Shown here: positions 6,679 to 6,955 of the stretch, piece by piece
How positions within the stretch are numbered: position 1 is the stretch's first letter
How the letters are laid out: each line of letters opens with the position of its first letter
NCBI GenBank assembly: GCA_946059285.1
Contig: CAMGMW010000064.1
Span: 1 to 6,955, forward strand
DNA: 6,955 nucleotides
Direction of reading: 5' to 3'
DNA from: an uncultured Clostridia bacterium
GTDB taxonomy: Bacteria; Bacillota_A; Clostridia; Oscillospirales; Oscillospiraceae
Position numbers and translations under genes: made by a program
The notes under the pieces: model-generated
Databases searched by the model: none
What the model saw: only the letters and a program-made list of their open reading frames with translations
Told to the model about the DNA's origin: nothing

Positions 6679-6706
6679 AAAGAGTCCAGCATTTGCCGGG
6701 CTCTTT
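6679..6706. terminator. Second hairpin after murA, possibly acting on both strands
   Basis: AAAGAGTCC (6679-6687) can pair with GGGCTCTTT (6698-6706), with one G-U pair in RNA and a 10-nt loop. The stem is A-rich on one side and T-rich on the other. On the minus strand the T-rich end (CTCTTTT) could end transcripts arriving from the right edge. Confidence 0.4.
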
Positions 6707-6716
6707 GGCAGCTTAG

Positions 6717-6758
6717 GCAGCGGGCGCATTTTTGTAATGCGCCCGCTGCTTTGTTGTG
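6717..6758 (+). terminator. Intrinsic terminator of murA
   Basis: GCAGCGGGCGCATT (6717-6730) pairs perfectly with AATGCGCCCGCTGC (6736-6749) around a 5-nt TTTGT loop. It is followed directly by TTTGTTGTG. A 14-bp GC-rich stem plus a T-rich tail in the plus direction is a classic Rho-independent terminator. Confidence 0.85.
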
Positions 6759-6913
6759 ATAAAAAATTCTGAAAATACTCTTTTGTGCCTCAGCGCATAT
6801 GCAAACACATCATACGCCCGAACCGCTGATGAAAAGCCGGTTTTTAATCAGTGCTTCGATTGAGCCGCGTTTTCGATGCCGCAATCTCAAAGAAATCAGC
6901 GATGATACCTGAA
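6759..6913. other. Noncoding stretch with no supported gene
   Basis: An AT-richer interval after the murA terminator. It contains a 37-codon plus-strand reading frame (6799-6912) without a ribosome binding site, and a 10-bp direct repeat ATACTCTTTT at 6775-6784 and 6924-6933 around the interval. I see no promoter, RNA gene or mobile-element ends that I can support. Confidence 0.5.
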
Positions 6914-6955
6914 CTATTGCAGTATACTCTTTTCTACCTCCTCAAGGGTAGGGAT
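6914..6955 (-). CDS. Possible C-terminal tail of a gene entering from the right (partial)
   Basis: Reading minus from the window edge, one frame stays open and encodes IPTLEEVEKSILQ before a TAG at 6916-6914; the other two frames stop within the first 21 bases. The composition (acidic, helix-like) would suit a protein end, and the hairpin at 6679-6706 could serve as its terminator. Only 13 codons are visible, so chance openness is a real alternative. No family can be named. Confidence 0.3.
   Translation of the reverse strand: MPTLEEVEKSILQ

Noticed and set aside
6799..6912. A 37-codon plus-strand frame beginning MQTHHTPEPLMKS
   Set aside because: It has no ribosome binding site or promoter and lies behind a strong terminator; its length is within chance expectation.

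Overview
The window looks like chromosomal DNA of a moderately GC-rich Firmicute, most likely a clostridial/Oscillospirales-type gut bacterium. This is inferred from AGGAGG-type ribosome binding sites, housekeeping-like -35/-10 promoters with 17-bp spacers, a Bacillus-like TagD, a MurA resembling Gram-positive enzymes and an RsmF with the Firmicute domain layout. No tRNA, rRNA, CRISPR array, intact mobile element or riboswitch could be supported.

Left half (about 1-3706), all on the minus strand. A strong promoter at 3678-3706 drives a three-gene cell-envelope operon. Its first gene is a polytopic O-antigen-ligase/polymerase-like membrane protein (2159-3616). A glycerol-3-phosphate cytidylyltransferase, TagD (1773-2162), follows with a 4-nt ATGA overlap. 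Last is a serine beta-lactamase-like hydrolase with a C-terminal membrane domain (170-1756). This third gene is broken: two -1 slips in homopolymers, a 26-bp tandem duplication, and an apparent internal loss of the segment that should hold the Tyr-x-Asn motif. TagD itself has Arg where the first His of its HxGH catalytic motif is expected, so the distal part of this operon may be decaying. At the far left edge a second minus-strand promoter (76-104) and ribosome binding site precede the first 13 codons of a gene leaving the window.

Right half (about 3747-6955), plus strand. From a short divergent promoter region, an extended -10 promoter drives rsmF, a 16S rRNA cytosine-C5 methyltransferase (3807-5135). 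A further promoter region then drives murA (5336-6628), which commits UDP-GlcNAc to peptidoglycan synthesis and has every catalytic residue in place. Three consecutive hairpins follow murA; the third, at 6717-6758, is the best intrinsic terminator. The last 200 bases are largely empty, with a possible C-terminal tail of a minus-strand gene at the right edge.

The theme is cell envelope: peptidoglycan commitment (MurA), CDP-glycerol supply (TagD), glycan polymerisation or ligation, and a penicillin-binding-type hydrolase remnant, with one ribosome-modification gene between them. I found no convincing new biological system. The most informative content is the multiply broken hydrolase and the R14 substitution in TagD.
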